Both the position numbers and the translations under genes were made by a program. From Fasciolopsis buskii (taxonomy: Eukaryota; Platyhelminthes; Trematoda; Plagiorchiida; Fasciolidae), in assembly GCA_008360955.1 (NCBI GenBank), contig LUCM01010122.1:126299-190298 (forward strand): a stretch of 64,000 bases of DNA, given 5' to 3'. The notes below the pieces were generated by a model. It was given only the letters and a program-made list of their open reading frames with translations. It did not search any database and was not told the DNA's origin. Positions within the stretch are counted from its first letter, which is position 1. The number at the start of each line of letters is the position of its first letter. Positions 39,801-54,800 of this stretch are shown one piece after another.

Positions 39801-42800
39801 TCGCAAGGAGTGTGCTCCACAAACCGAATTGCCAGACCACAACTAATTGCTATTTACTCCCCCAAAAAACAAAATATGTCCACGAGACAATCCTAATGTT
39901 CTATAGATATCATATGAAGTCGACAGTAAAAAAGATTATGTTGCAGACTGATCTTGTGGGGAAGAGCGATCACTAATCGGTGATTGGATTTATTGGGACC
40001 TTGCGTGGTTTAGGCTCTAGGTTTCCGGTCCCACCAATAGTAGCACGCCTAAATTGCTTTGGGACGTGCCCTTTCCGATGCACACATGCGTCATGTATTT
40101 CATGAAACAGGATCGAGGGAAGGTTGGGGAAATGCAATATGCGACGATACAATCAATATCAAATGAGCGTACTCCGTTTCATCAAAGGAAATTAGGAAAA
40201 AAATACTGGCGACAGTGATCCAACAACCTCTGTTATTTCTCGACATGCTACAAAATACCCTATTGAAATACTCACTTTGTACACATGGTTGCTACACGTA
40301 ATCACTCCAAGATGGTACGGGCTTCTTCTTTGCAACACCAGAATGTTTACATTATTAGAAACCTGCTCACGCCTACACATGTCACCCCGATCCTCCACCT
40401 CGACAAATAAACCGTCAAATCGAATCCCGTGTTAAGTAAAAGCGTGCCGGGTGTGTATCAAAGATCCAACCAGCCGCGTATTAAGTCAGGTGTTTTTAAC
40501 ACCCGAGGTAATCGAAGCGTCACCAAAAATTACGCTCTCAACTGACAACGTCGTGTCCTGATATTAAAAATTCCCAGGTTGCATACAATACGTTACAAAT
40601 AAGATAACTGTATGAAAGGAACCTCAATGAAGCTACTTTGTTCGACTAAAACAATCACAGATACAGGTCTGACGGTTTGTCTTCACTTTTTAATTATTAT
40701 CCGGCTTCACTTACCGATGCATTTACATCCCTTCTTAATACTTCCATATGCAGACATTCTATTCCCGATTGTTGGAGATCAGTCACTATTGTGCCCGTCC
40801 CTAAGTCTAATAAATCAAGTAATCAGGCCAAACGTTTTCGTCCCATGGCTCTTACATGATGCGGTCTTAAACTAGAAGAACGCGCCGTCCTGAATTGCCT
40901 CACTTCTTCTGTTAGTGCGCCCGATGACCCCCTCCAGTTTGCGTAGAAACCAAACAGGTCCGCTTTGGATGGTGTGACTTCCTTGGTTCATAACATCACC
41001 AAATCCTTCGATACATCCGAAAAATTTGTCCGATGTGCTTTCTTAGATTTTTCCTCTGCATTCGATTCTGTCCCACGGTCTTTACTTCTTCGCAAACTTG
41101 AATAGTTTGGCTTTCCCAAGAGCCTCTTGGTATGGCTATCAGACTGCTTCGCCAACAGACCTCAATGCGCAAGAATGAGAAGAAACAAATCTACCCTGTT
41201 GGTAAACAGTTATGGAGTATTTCAAGGAGCTGTCCTTTCTTGTTATTTGTTTTAAACATACATCAGGGACCTACATGCTAGTTCCCCTGGTCAATTATTC
41301 GAATATGTGGATGACGTTGCTCTCGGTCAGTTTGAAGATTTCCCGAACTTTTCCAACAAATTATCTCTCATTCGTGATTCTTCTCTTCACTCTGGCTTAA
41401 ATCTTGATTTGCCAAAATGTGTCTAATGTTTGGTTACTTTACCTGACTGGTCTTTCTTTCATCAACACAGAACCACTCACCAGGGTAGATTTCGTTAAGT
41501 ACTTAGGAATTACTATCGATAAAACTTAAGATGATCCTCTCACGTTTCCAGTTGTGTAAAAGACTATCATTTTACGTAAAAGGATTGAGACATTTCCCAG
41601 TTAGGCAAAACGCTATCGCCCTATTTGTTTAGCAGTGTTTTTCTCCCTCTCTTTTGTTGTTCCCCTGTCACTCTTGTTGGTTTACTTCAGAACCGTTCGT
41701 CGTGGTTTGTCAATTATTAGTGGTGTGTCATACACGCCGCTAAAAGAACTTTGCACTAACCTGTATGACATGTGTATCTATCCGCGTGCGAAACATTTTC
41801 ACATCAAATTCTTTCCGATCTGTCCCATCCCTTACACAATGACCTTAATAAACACCGTTCTCATACCAGGACACGTTCTACCTTCCGCTCCGTACCCTCT
41901 CACATAAATATCTATAGGAACTCAACTGTTATCTACATAGCCCGAATTCTCACCAATCGAGAACACACTATGGCTGATTTTTTACACAATCTTCCGTGAA
42001 TTTCGAATGTTTTCTGCATTACGCTTTTTTTACTTCTGTATTCCGATGAGATGGCAAACGCATTCTTTCGAGTGAAATGCGAACACTTATGTAAGCAAAA
42101 GTTTAAACAATACTACACAATACATTGAACAGTAGGAAATGCACGGTCGGGAAATAATCGGAGAGTTACTAAGTGGCACGCTTCATGAACAGGGAATGAC
42201 TGATTCAGTTCAATAGGATTCAGCTGGTTCGCAACGCAGAAGGACGATGAAACACTTGCTCCTTGCCCGTCCCGTCAATCTCCAATCAATTAAATTTTCC
42301 GGCTGCTATTGCTTGTTCCCACCAAATGTAGTGGGAGAAGGCAAGTTAAGGGGGCATACGTTCGGTTACTAATCAAAATCAAAGCATTTAGATTGATTTC
42401 CATTAACACCACTTAATGATCAATTATTCTGCTGCATAATTCGGTCCATCGTCATTAAATGACTTTCTTATGCGGCTTTTCACACAGATTATCGGCTATG
42501 TTACTGCTTTGACGAGTCAACCACCCACAAACCTAATATCATATAACCTAGTGACCTGATCCGATCGGCTTTTTCGGTGATCGGTTTAGTTCCGTTCGGC
42601 ACAACTACTGGTCCATTTTCGTCATTTGCAGCTTTCTTCAACTCAGTGGAACTCAACGACGCTTGCGACCTCAATGCCAGTTAACAAAAACCAACAACCT
42701 AAGCTACGGCCAACAAAGATTTCCAAAATCTTTGATAACTGACTTCAGTTCACACGGTCCGCTGATCTGAATGTCCTTTCCGCCCTGTTCCCGAAAAACA

Positions 42801-45800
42801 AAACGACTCCGCCCGAAATTTCGAATCGCATAAATATTCTCACTCTAATATGAGAAATCGAAAAGGCTAGTAGCCATTATTTATATGGCTCACTAATCAC
42901 GGCAAGACATCGCTTGCTATGAAAAATCATAAAAAACGAATTTTTCAGTAACTCGAAACACATCACACATACGCAGAGCAAGCTGTTCGGAGGACATGCA
43001 AATAGCACCCAGTAAAACTCCTCTACTCTCGTTTTGCTCATTTCGACTGTGTTTAAGATCCCAGGCCTAGATTCCGGTCACTGGTTGTATGCGAACTGTG
43101 CTGCACACAATCAGAAAGAGATGTAGCTGTGCCATTCCACTTGTTCATCCACAACTCCACGCCTCGTTTGCATGAAGGCCCCAAACGACTTGTACCAAAG
43201 GTACACCAACTCCTAACCGCGAACGTTGAAGTACTGACATGGATTACGTGTCTGGATTTTGCATGCACCATATCACAGTTGGAGAGACTCGAACGGAGAA
43301 AGCTCATTGATTGTAACCCGAAAAGTCACTGCAAACAAACTGTCTGGCGGGATCTGTTTCCGATCCTGGCAAACAGCGCAGAATGTTGAACCCCCAACAA
43401 CCACGTGACCTAATGTGACCTGGATAACAGATACCCACATATATACATACAAATGCTCACGATTCCACAATGAATGCCCTTCACTGCCTGCCTGGATCTA
43501 GAAGCTATTCAATACATAGGATCAAAAGCATGTTCCTTAAACGCTTTAGAATTACAGCCCGGATGTGACGCAACCTGGTGCATCAGATTCCAAAACTATG
43601 AGGTTGTAATGGAACCAGTCAGATGAACGCTGGTTACGTCCGTTAATACACTAGCTGCTGAAACACGATCCCCGTCCATACGAATTGTGATCTTGAGGTT
43701 TTACATTACCAGTTCAAATATTTGCCGATACATAAACCCAATTGTAATTTTATGTTACACAGTTAACCGCTGAATAAAATTGGCGAAGCGTTCAATGAAC
43801 ACCACATCACTACGAAAATACAAATGATTGCCAGCAATATAAGGGAACAAGAAATCACGTAACGATGTTAGCCCACCCAGACGCTCATTCGGAGATCACG
43901 AATTTAACTAGTGCAGTTCAGAAGCTGCGATCATTATCGATACTTTGTTCCCCCTGTGCCTCACTAATCTAACGAAGGCTGCATTAGGTCACATAAAGTA
44001 TAACCTCGTTCCTCTTTTCACGCGACTTTTTCAACAATGCACTTAGGGACGGCAATAAGTAGGGGTGTTCAAAAGTCGGACAAAGTAAATCGGACTGTGA
44101 ATCCGGAGATTGTTATTTTCATTGCCGGGGACTGGCCATCGAATACGCGTGTGTTCGGAACCATGTGGTTGAAGTCAACGAAAACTGCAGGCCGAAGCAT
44201 GATTCAGGTGTTCATTCCACGTCTGAACGTTCACGTGGTGAGAAGACTGGAGCAAGATAGTATGTCTGGACGGCAGCGTGAATTTTGAAGTTTATGAGAG
44301 GTCATGATCCGATACAACAGGACAATAACAGAGCAGTTTATTATCCGTTTGTCGGAAGAACATTTCATGTGCAGCATTGCATACGGACGCTTCCGTAGCC
44401 AGACTGACGAGTGGCATGACTCGTAGACGTCTTATTTGCATGATAATGAGGGGCTCCCGGTGTAAAACCACGCACACACACACACACACACACACGCTTT
44501 GCCATTGAAAAAGAAAAAAATTGATTTCAATAAAATGGGAGCTAATGGAGTTTCTAGGGTACAGTTATGGATTGATAAAATTTATCGTGAAACACGAATC
44601 ACACCGAGTGTTCAGTCCATTTAGTACTGCCATAAACCTGGCGCAGGTTTCATTGCTACCTCATAGCACCCTCTGCTCTAGAGCGCAAAGCACGAACAGA
44701 TAATGACTGGTGAAAAGAAACATGTAGATGATAAAAGATAATGAATCCAAGAGCGTCAACTACTGCGGCACTGTGACACATCCCCAATTTGATCAGCCGT
44801 TTCTTGAACGTTACTCCGGGAATGGGCTATATCGTGATTTGACCAGTTCACCGGATAAAGTGTCTGTACAGTTTGGTCGCACGAACTACTGCCGGCTTCT
44901 CAGAACAGCGTACAAAGTTTGACTGAGAGGATGAATATGACCTTTCGCGACGATATGAACCCATAGAAATTCAACGCGACTGATAAAAATGGAGCTCTAG
45001 ATTCGGAACGCTACACGTAATCGCCGCAGTACATATATACTGTTCCCATTATACACAAACAATAATATAAGAACAACCGTGCTGAAACACTGATAGAATT
45101 GGCGTCTCTATCATTCGTGAAGGTCACGATTCTGAGCCGTGCAGGAGGACTGAGCCAACTCCTTCGGTGTACAACCAACCTATGACGGACAATCGTATGT
45201 CTGGCCAACAACACAAACAAATGGAAAAGGAGTGGCAAATTTAGACTGGGGACTTAAATTTACGAAAATAATATCAAGTTAGGATACATTAAACCGTCCC
45301 CTATAATAAATCATGCTTATGTTGTTCTAGTCAGATGATACTAAAGAATTGCTTCGGATGGGACAAAACCACAGAAAATAATTACGGAAGAAAGAGAAAC
45401 CGCAATACCGATCCCGAGGACAAATCCAGTGCGGGTCGGTAATGTCGTGTTTGTCGGATCCGTGAGTCGAATCGGTTTAGGCTTGCCACGAAACCAGTAC
45501 GTCAAGGCTAATCTCAGCTCCAATGTGAGGCTTCTTTTTGGCAAACGAGATGAAACGTGATCGTTTTCTTTACAAATGGAATGGTGGTCGTGTCATTAGG
45601 CTTATGTTAGTCTTCTGATTTTTTCCTTTCTAGTAACAACTTAGAAAAGTCAGATAGGTGAAGATAATCTAACTTCAAAATTTGATTTCCTTATATTGCT
45701 ATAGTTGTTAAACTGGGGCATATTTTTGTCTTGAGTAGTGAGAGGTGACTTGTTTGCATGCCAACCAAATGAAATTGTATTAAACTACGCTTCTTTGCAC

Positions 45801-48800
45801 CGCATTGGATCAAACTGTTGTTGCTGACGATGGCAAATAAGAAAGCAGGTGACTAACACGGTGCGAGACATCCACACCGCTGCAGGATTTTTCTAAATCC
45901 ATCTAGACAGCTGAACAATTTTCATTGACTGTGGTAAAAGCAACACACTCACGGATCCCACAATGACAGCGTTCGAGTATTTCATAGGTAGTACAGCAGC
46001 CATTCCAAACGTCAATGTCTGGTGAATACCAACACAGCCTGGGGAAAGGAATAGAAATAGAATCAAAGCATTCGGTGAGTGAACAGGTTGAGAACAAATG
46101 AGTTGTTTATTAAAAATCAAACTCTAGAGAATGAGTGGTAAGTTCGAGGACAATGTAAATCTAATCAAGACGTTGTTTAGTTGATAAATCAAACGAATCA
46201 AGATGTGGGCTTGTAAGAAGACTAAAGCCAGAGATCTGCACCAATCAGACAAAAAGATATTGCACACTTGGAACGGAGTCGAGACTGATTGTCATGACCA
46301 CTGGATGGGTGTAATATTACAATGCAGTGAAACTCAACAAACTGTCGAGAGCCCGGTAGCGTAATGGCTGAGGCGTTCGGCTCACGATCATCCGTGGGGG
46401 TTCACATCTCAGTTCGGGGGCCGTGTATATGCGTTGCTGATGGTTCCTAACGAGAATGAAACAGTTGTGCAGTATTCCCATTGGTTTTCCAGTGACGAGT
46501 TGAGTGTTCATATCACTTGATGAATATTTCCTTGGACCACATAATCTCTTAGTATTAGCACATATCCGGGATTTCACAATAAACTGCGAGCAGTTATTTG
46601 TTAGCGTATTCACCCAAGGAGGTTGGAAGTAAATCAATGGAATAACTGGGTAGACTGGCAGAATCTTCCGCTGAGTATAAAATAAGCATTGTATTTTTTG
46701 AGTGGATGTTTTTAAAACAGTATAGCAAATTTGGATCTGATGTCTGCCGAGTTAGAACTCAGAATCTCACGTGCCCCCTGACCGATGAAAGGTGGATTCC
46801 TGAGAGAAACAGTGAACCAAACTGACCACAGCATTCACGTGGTCTTACAGTTGATGGCGCATAAATAAGGATTGCTAAATGGAAGAGTCGTAAAGTTCAC
46901 ATTTTCAACCATCCTGTACCAACAAATGGAGATTTGGAGAGTCTTCGACTCCATAACTGCCAAACTTTCTCCTAGTGGATGTGAGGTAATTTCCTAATTA
47001 AGAGGTTTCACATTTAGCAAAATTTCATCAGTATCGCACTTGAACATTTCCATGATGGGAAAAAGGAGCGGGCAAAGTTGGTCAATTTTGACCGCTTGAC
47101 TGGACGATAATGGATTGCAAACAATGCAAGCGAACTAAGTACTTCAAGGAGATCGCATTCTGGGAAAATATTTGGCTCGCGGGATGTATAAAGCCTAGTC
47201 AAGTGCAAAATCTATTGATAAGAGCTGTCTTGAGTGAAAGCTAAGCAAATGAATTAGTGATGTTGTGTAGGTGACCAAAAGTGAAACAGTTAAATTTCGT
47301 GTGGTTAATTGGTAGTCACCAATCGATCGTCCGCTGAAATCATGTTCGTGGGTCAGGTGCGTGTCAATCGCACTGAGAACTCATATTGTGCTCCAGATTC
47401 TAAATGTCTTATAGAAGACAGAGTCCATCTCTTGTCTGAGGATTAACGGAATAGAACAGAACATGCAAAGATTGCAAAAAAAGAATATCCCATAGATAAT
47501 TAACTAGGATCACAAACTGTACGAATACTGGTACAAAATTAAACAATCACGATCAGTGGATTATACTAGAAATGAATGAATAAACCATCATTCTAAAACT
47601 TTGCAGCTGTAAAGGGATTGAGGTGAAATTTTTATCTCATCCAGTGCATCGTTACTCGCAACTGTACAACGGGTTCTTCTACCACTATCTGCATTCCCGG
47701 AAGAATCTCATCGATGAAATCCAAAATATCTATTTGTCACTCATGCACTTCATCAAGGGTATTCAGCCACAAGGTTTATAGACCAAGAAAATCGGAAAAC
47801 ACCTAATCTAAGGCAAGGCTGTGCCTTCAACAAACGTGTCAACATGTCAACGACAATCGGCGTGGCCTCGAAGATCAGTGAGACCAAATAATGCGCGGCA
47901 TCTATGCGTCAGTTCGAAAACAGTTAGGGTGAACGACTTTCAATCGCGGGAGTAGTTAACTTCCTTCGAATAGTGTCACCGATGCCTTTGGTTACTGAAA
48001 ATTTAGAAGCTTTCCAACTTCTCTTTTTTCTCATGATCTTCGGTCTTTGGCTATTGATAAACTGATTTTCTTAAGACACATCGTATTAGCTGTCTGTGAA
48101 CCAGATACATTGTAACGAACTGAATTCATCAATATGTCAAATGAGTACTTAGAGCAAATGGATCCCGCCTCAATTGTCTTAAAGTTGTGTTGCGCTAACA
48201 GGCTTCAAAACAGCATACCTTTCGTTTTTTGGCCATGTATACATGCAGTGAAGTACAATGTCCGTTTCCTACGTGTCCATACTCCGCTTTTAACCGACAG
48301 AAAACCTGGCATAACTGCTATACCTATGCTTGGACACTCACAGGCCAACAAGACAAACATACATGGCTGTTTGATGAATTAAAAATCAGAAAAAACCTAA
48401 TCTGGATAAGTTGATATGAAGGTAAGGACACATTCTGTACGCGGAGATATGAGAGAACAGATGCAATATGCAAATAAAGAAAGAAATGGTAAGCCTGGAC
48501 AAAAACCAGTGCGATAAATTTTCTCAGTGAAGTTAATCGCTTTGTGACTCCAAGCTGACGTTTAACTTCGCTGAAGAGTATTGCCGGTTGATCAGCCCCT
48601 GAAGCACTGCCAAAAAACTGGCTTCTGCCAAACACACATTTCATTGTGATTTAATCGAATGAACTGGATGCGCTGGAACAGGTTATTTGCATCACGAATG
48701 TGATATTTCAATTGCGTAACGGTACAGTATGTAGACCCGTGTTCCACATAGTTTCCAGAATTTGGTTATTGCGTCGGGTTCTGTTAATCCAGTTTCATCA

Positions 48801-51800
48801 TGCTAATCGTCGGTCCAATAATTGTTCTTTAGTCTTTCGGTCTGTTAGTATATATCTTTCAAATATTTTTGAATACAATCAGCACTTGTTACTCCGCTGG
48901 AAATGTCCTAAAATCCTATTCAGTAAACTTTGCCGAGACTTCGCAGGGTAGGTTCGACGGCCTCTGCCACATGGCACTTTTGCCCACTCATTCTTCTCTC
49001 CAACTGTGATGGGACCCTCCGGCTATTATTGTTCTCATTGGGATCAAAATGATGAATACCAATAAATGATAAGTATCCCTGGCACAAGGATGGAACGCCT
49101 AATGGTAAGTGAACATCGCTCAAACACTGCACCGAAGACAGACGCAACAAGTCCGGCCCTAATACTTGATCCCAAACAAGCACATCAAAGCTGAATAAAA
49201 TGTTACGTTTAGTAGTCGCGTGTAACTTGTGTGCATGAGAACAAAATTTCTTTTCTGGATCCTCTATGCGATAATCGGAGGGCTAGTGTACAACAGACAG
49301 ACCAGTAAGGTATAACAGAGAATCGTGTTTTCGCACTGACTTGACCGGTGTTGCCGATCACATACGAGTTCAGCAGGTAGGTTACATGCGGTCTATTTAA
49401 GTGTACACTAACACAACCGTATCTGGGGGATTTTTTTGGTAGAGGATTAACAACCCCGAGATAGACGACTGGTTGTTACGGTCAATAAGCTCTGATCTAT
49501 GAATCACGGAGGAAATAACGAATTGAGAAGCCTCGGTTACTGTGGAAATTGCTTTTTGCACATATCAAGGGAACGCATGTCAGACAAAAAACAATTTCTA
49601 TATGGCAGACAAAAATCCTCTACTTCCTGATTTGTTAGCCAGCCACCGTTATTATGACCCCTTAAGTTTTCGGTCCCCCCCCCACCCGGCAGAGCTGTGA
49701 AACTTTGAAGCTACTCAGTGTGTCTGTTGGCCTCATTTGTGAATAAAGGAGTTATAAGAAATGTTGTTATGGTTAGGTTGGAAGCATATGTGGACGTGAA
49801 AGATTAGCGTGGCGAGTTTTATCTGTACTGATCAACAAGCAAACGCGAAAGGAGTTTTCTAGATTCCTCATTCGAACTCACTAAGGAAAATTAGTGTTAC
49901 AATCTTAATGTGTTGGCGGCGGAATAGAAATGACGCTTAAAGCAACTTCGTGTATTTCACACAGTTGTGTCCAGCAAAGAAAAAAAATCTTGCCATCAGT
50001 GAGATCACTAAGATAATCCGACAGTAACACTACATTGGCAAGAGAGAAATGCATGGGAACTATTCATGTACTCGTTAGTTTAAGGCTTATGACGGTTTGT
50101 ATCTTATTTATTATCTCAAAACTCAAATAAGAGGAAGAATGATGGAATACCACGTCGGGTTACTAGACTTAACTCTATTCAATAATATGCACCACGAATC
50201 AAAAAGACGGAAAACATGATTCAAAAACTGTGAACTATAGCAGTGGGCGGGAGCAGCTTGTGACTAAAGGTCTTTCACACTACTCGGGACAATAACATCA
50301 AAAAGGTTTCACTGTGTTGAATCAATGGTAAATTTAGTCCCTTTACGATTTCGCGTAAAGGTATGGAAAACTTACAGTTGATGAACACAACGCTGATGAT
50401 TGTGAGGACAAAAAACACTCCAGGACCTGTGTTGTGAGAGAAGGAAACAGGGAAAACCATAGTGAACGCAAAAAGTGAACTTTGTGAAAAGAACTGAATT
50501 TCATTATTTTCTCCCATAAACCTCGCATAAACTTAAATGGAGAGTGGGAATGCGAACTTAGAAGATCATATTTACTTGTGAATTCGATAACAAGTTTGTG
50601 CGCTCGACAGTCGTCGAGTGAATGGACTAACATTTGGGCCTATCCGACTGATAAACACATGTCTCTCTCGTATGATTAGACTGGTCACGTTTGAGTATCA
50701 ATATTAATAGCTCAATTTGACGAGAACACCTTAAGAGCAGTGCTGAAATTTACTGCTCAAAGTGAAGGGGCATTAAACAAACAGCGATTTCCCTCTGAGA
50801 TAGATAAATTCGTAATAAGGATGAGACAACTATAAAGCGTTTCACGGTTTCCCAGTGATAAGCAGACCGAGGATACCGCTCATGGGCAATTTGCTTGGTT
50901 TCGCTTAAATACCGACACTGTCCCCACGTAACTCACTGTTCATTGACGCAGTTCAAGGTTGTAGGACAGACTGAAATGGAAATGGCCGATACCGTAGAGA
51001 TTGTTCACATGCATTCGGTGACATCCATCTGTTTGAAAGACCAAAAATTTATTACGGGAGAATCATTTGAACTTGTTTGTCCAATAAATTTTCCTTGATA
51101 GAATACCAACTGACCAATATCTTCGAGTGCATTTTGGCCACTTCGAGGTTTGCCACATGTTTGCTAAATTTTGTGATCGCATGTGGCCAGAATGTTGCAC
51201 CCATTCGCTTCACATAAACCGTATGTAAGTTTGGTAGTCACGGTCAGTAGTTTGCACGACATTTCTAACCAATGAATCTCGCTGCAAACTGAATGCATGA
51301 GCTCTAATGACGATTGATCGAGGATCGGTGACTAATCGCATTTTCATGTTTTAGTTTGATTCTTTAAATTTATATATCCACTATGTATACATTGCATACA
51401 TTCATATACAGTATATATATATATATATGTTCATTACACGTTTTAACTACTCAGTGTGTTTACATTTGGATTGATGAGTGTAGAACACTAGCCACAGATA
51501 AAAAGGAGCTGAAAAATAAGCCCATCTTTCAGGTTAGTGGGACGAGATTCATATAAAATCACGAGTGAACCCTAATACCATATCGCTGCATAGCCATCGT
51601 CGAGTGAATAGTTGAAATTCAGATCAGTTTTTCTCCTACTAACCGGAGGGAAACGTCCCTCGTCATACATACACGACAGGGAATAGAAAGCTCGATTGAA
51701 TTAAGTGCGTACACTGTTTACATTTGGAGTTTCCCTACGTGTTGTTCCAAGCCCTTCTTACGTTGTAGGGCACAATCGTCGGCATCAGTATGCCAAACGT

Positions 51801-54800
51801 AAACTATAAGCTTTCCAAGGAAAATCATGATTGTTCTAATTAACATTTGTACGATAAATTAATTTTGTAGACAAACAGGCAGGATCCTGGATTAACATAA
51901 AACCTCTCAAATATCTAAGTAAACAAGGTTTTGACTATCATAACGTATATTTGGATTTTACGTCCCAAACTTTTAATTTCTTTGTCTTGTAAGTCTTGCT
52001 CTTGCTTGAGATAGTCAAGTTCAATCGTCAAAACTTTTGCAGCTTCAGTTTTCGACAGGAAACTAGACTCGAATCATCTCCAAAAAGCTACACACCCCAG
52101 TGCATTTTCTCCGTAATGTAAGCCGAATAAACCATCCTGTAGTTTGAACAAACGCGAATTCTACTGCTCCGATCAAGGTCATACTAATAAAATCACCTTT
52201 TAAGACCGAAAACCACCGCACAGCAAGCGTATTTTATCAGTCAATTCGAGAATATCTAATATTAAAAGGAGCACAGAATGGGAATACGTGTCTGTCATTC
52301 AGCCAGTGGTACTCGTCTTGCTGATAGCAAGCTGATATTCCGGTTACCTGACAAGACTTTTCTCAAGACGCTGTCAGTGAAAAGCATGAAAAGACTATTC
52401 AAGTTATCCGAAATGCTGATTTATTATGGATCTGGATTTAACAACTTCTTAATCATCTGTTGATTGCTTAAATTTATCTTTCAGCTGCTTCTCAATGGGC
52501 ATGGGGAATGCAAAGGAAGTATACTTCCTGACGTTTTACACATCTCAGACAATGCAACTTGTAATACCTAGCAGCAGTACGTGCGATTATAGGGTGGGCA
52601 AAATCTGGCACACATATTATCAGTGAACGGTAGGACACAAGACGGAATCCGACCACAAGTGTTTCTTACATCTTCCTTTAGGCACAATTCTGGTTGGTAT
52701 ACTAGTGAAGTTCTCTAAGAGTATACACTTAGATAATATACCTTAGCTGAAGGAAGCGGAGGGTGAGACAGATTGTGGTAAACCAAAAAGGACTGTGACC
52801 GTTGCCAGTCTTCGCAGTCTTTTTCGTGAGCCTTAGGAAGTACTAATTATTGAATTAATTTAGACAGTAATTTGAACAGTCAAGGGACATAACTGGTCTA
52901 GAACGGAGTTCTCCTCGTCAAGATTTCACGGAGAAAACTTCTATGTTAACCGGAGGATGGACATAATGGATAAATATCAGTTGCCCTACAAAAAAACGAG
53001 GCCACACGAGTTTTTCTAAAAAGGCCCAAAACTTTTGGGCTACAAGATGTTTCTGTTTCATTTGACGATCGGTTGTCGGGTTGAGTCCCCTTTGCGCGTG
53101 TGGTCGACGCGCGCGCAGTTCTACTGATAGACAGGTAACGATTGAGACTACAACCCAAATTGTACCAATCCTAGCGGTACATTTTGGACACTTTGTAATC
53201 GTCTACTTCCTAAACTGTTCAAGAGTGAACAGCAAAATTTAAATATCCGAGTTAACAAAACTCTCCAGGTCGACCTTGAATAGTGAACGAATTGCAAATT
53301 ACTTGTCTGCGCTGATGGCTATCAGCAACGTACCCAACCACGTGAAAGTGAATTCGGTCTTCGAACCGTTGGGGATAGTGCTTATCACGGTTTCACGCTA
53401 CCATAGATTTTGCAGAACAAAATCATATTCTTAACTCCGCAATCGACGTCTCGTGGACCTCGCGGTTCCCTGGCATTGTCCCTCAATGGATAGCGCGGCC
53501 GAGAAGTTTATTTCTATCCAACCTTGGTACACGAACATCTAAAGCTAGAATTACTCCCAGATTATTTTCTGTCATTGTTCAGTAAGAGGAAATTTATTTA
53601 TGGTCATAGTCTCTTATTGTCCTAATCTTTCCAAGTAGTAAAAATGGGCACCTCTTCTGCTAATCATCTGTTATTCTTGACTAGAAGCAAATTGGTAGAT
53701 GTGGAAATATGTGGCAAATTTTGTGTTTCTTATACACGGTGGAGATAAGCTGCGAGATATTCTCGATAACGTCGATCACTGTGCACCAATATTCTGGGTA
53801 ATTTTTGTTTTTTAAGGAGTTACCTTGAAACCAAATGCATTTCCCATAATTAAAAAAAATAGCTGAAATAGATTTGATTTCCCTCCGTCAGCCATATTGT
53901 ATCGGTTAGTTGCAAACCCAAAAAATATCCTCTCCACTTAACACCGCATCGATTTCCATCAACTGAAAGAATCTCCAGTGGCGAAGGAATATCAAATTCT
54001 TCATAAGAGTTCGAGTTCACACTACAACGATTGGAGTGATCCAATAACGTATGTTATAGACATGGTCGTCGCTGGTAGAAAACGCCGAGGGTTGTTGGGA
54101 CATTCACGTCCTTTCGGTATTTGGCTTGTTATGGTGGGCGTGTTAAGGGGTCGTACAAGACGCAGTAGTTCTGTCTAGTTTCAAAGTATAAAAAAGAAAA
54201 AAAATTACATGGACCAAGGGACCGGGTGTTCGTACAGGCCACAACTCCTAAGAGAGATGCTCAGTAAAAAGCGGTTTGATATTTTTCAAAAACCGGAAGA
54301 AAGATGTTGCATCGACACTAAATTTATTGTGCATTTAGTGGCAAGTGGGAAATACCACTTTTAATCTATTAATCTAATTACTGCAGTGAAGTGTTTCGGC
54401 CTTTTTGCAAACATTTCCTATCCAGTATTATTTTGGAAACAAAACTAGACAGTAAGTATTTCCCCTCCGATCAAAATCCGAACAAACCGAACGTCAAACG
54501 GTAAATGACGATAAACTACGCGTACGGTACATGGATTTTTTAGTGCAAACTTCATAAGTGCATACCAATTTTAAATCTAATAAATGAGCTCTAGGAATTA
54601 AAAAAACGAAAGCCCCAGAGATTGTATCTCAGACAACTGAACTAAGTTTTAAAAAATTTCAAAACCGCTGCACTTAATTACGGTCCATCTATGGAACATC
54701 AGAAAAATAAATTTACGAGCCATGCTTTAGATAAACCATTCAGCAATCTCAGGCGGAACTATTCGGTCATCCTCCGGATGTGGGCGCATAGAACACCAAG

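Larger units (their letters stand above)
27392..45952. other. Largest ENT intron, between exons F and G
   Basis: 18.6 kb containing most mobile DNA in the window and all the nested-exon candidates (annotated separately). Stretches 28.45-29.15, 33.2-34.5, 34.7-35.9, 38.5-40.2, 42.1-43.1 and 43.4-45.3 kb show no supported feature apart from microsatellites. Confidence 0.7.

Noticed and set aside
43127..43389. Confident integrin alpha gene
   Set aside because: Only one short motif fits, splice sites are weak, and no membrane segment or further exons were found, so it is kept as a weak candidate.
45341..45590. Candidate TM5 exon of the ENT gene
   Set aside because: No acceptor with the right phase and no N-x-x-G-(T/F) motif; exon G at 27.33-27.39 kb fits TM5 in both phase and sequence.
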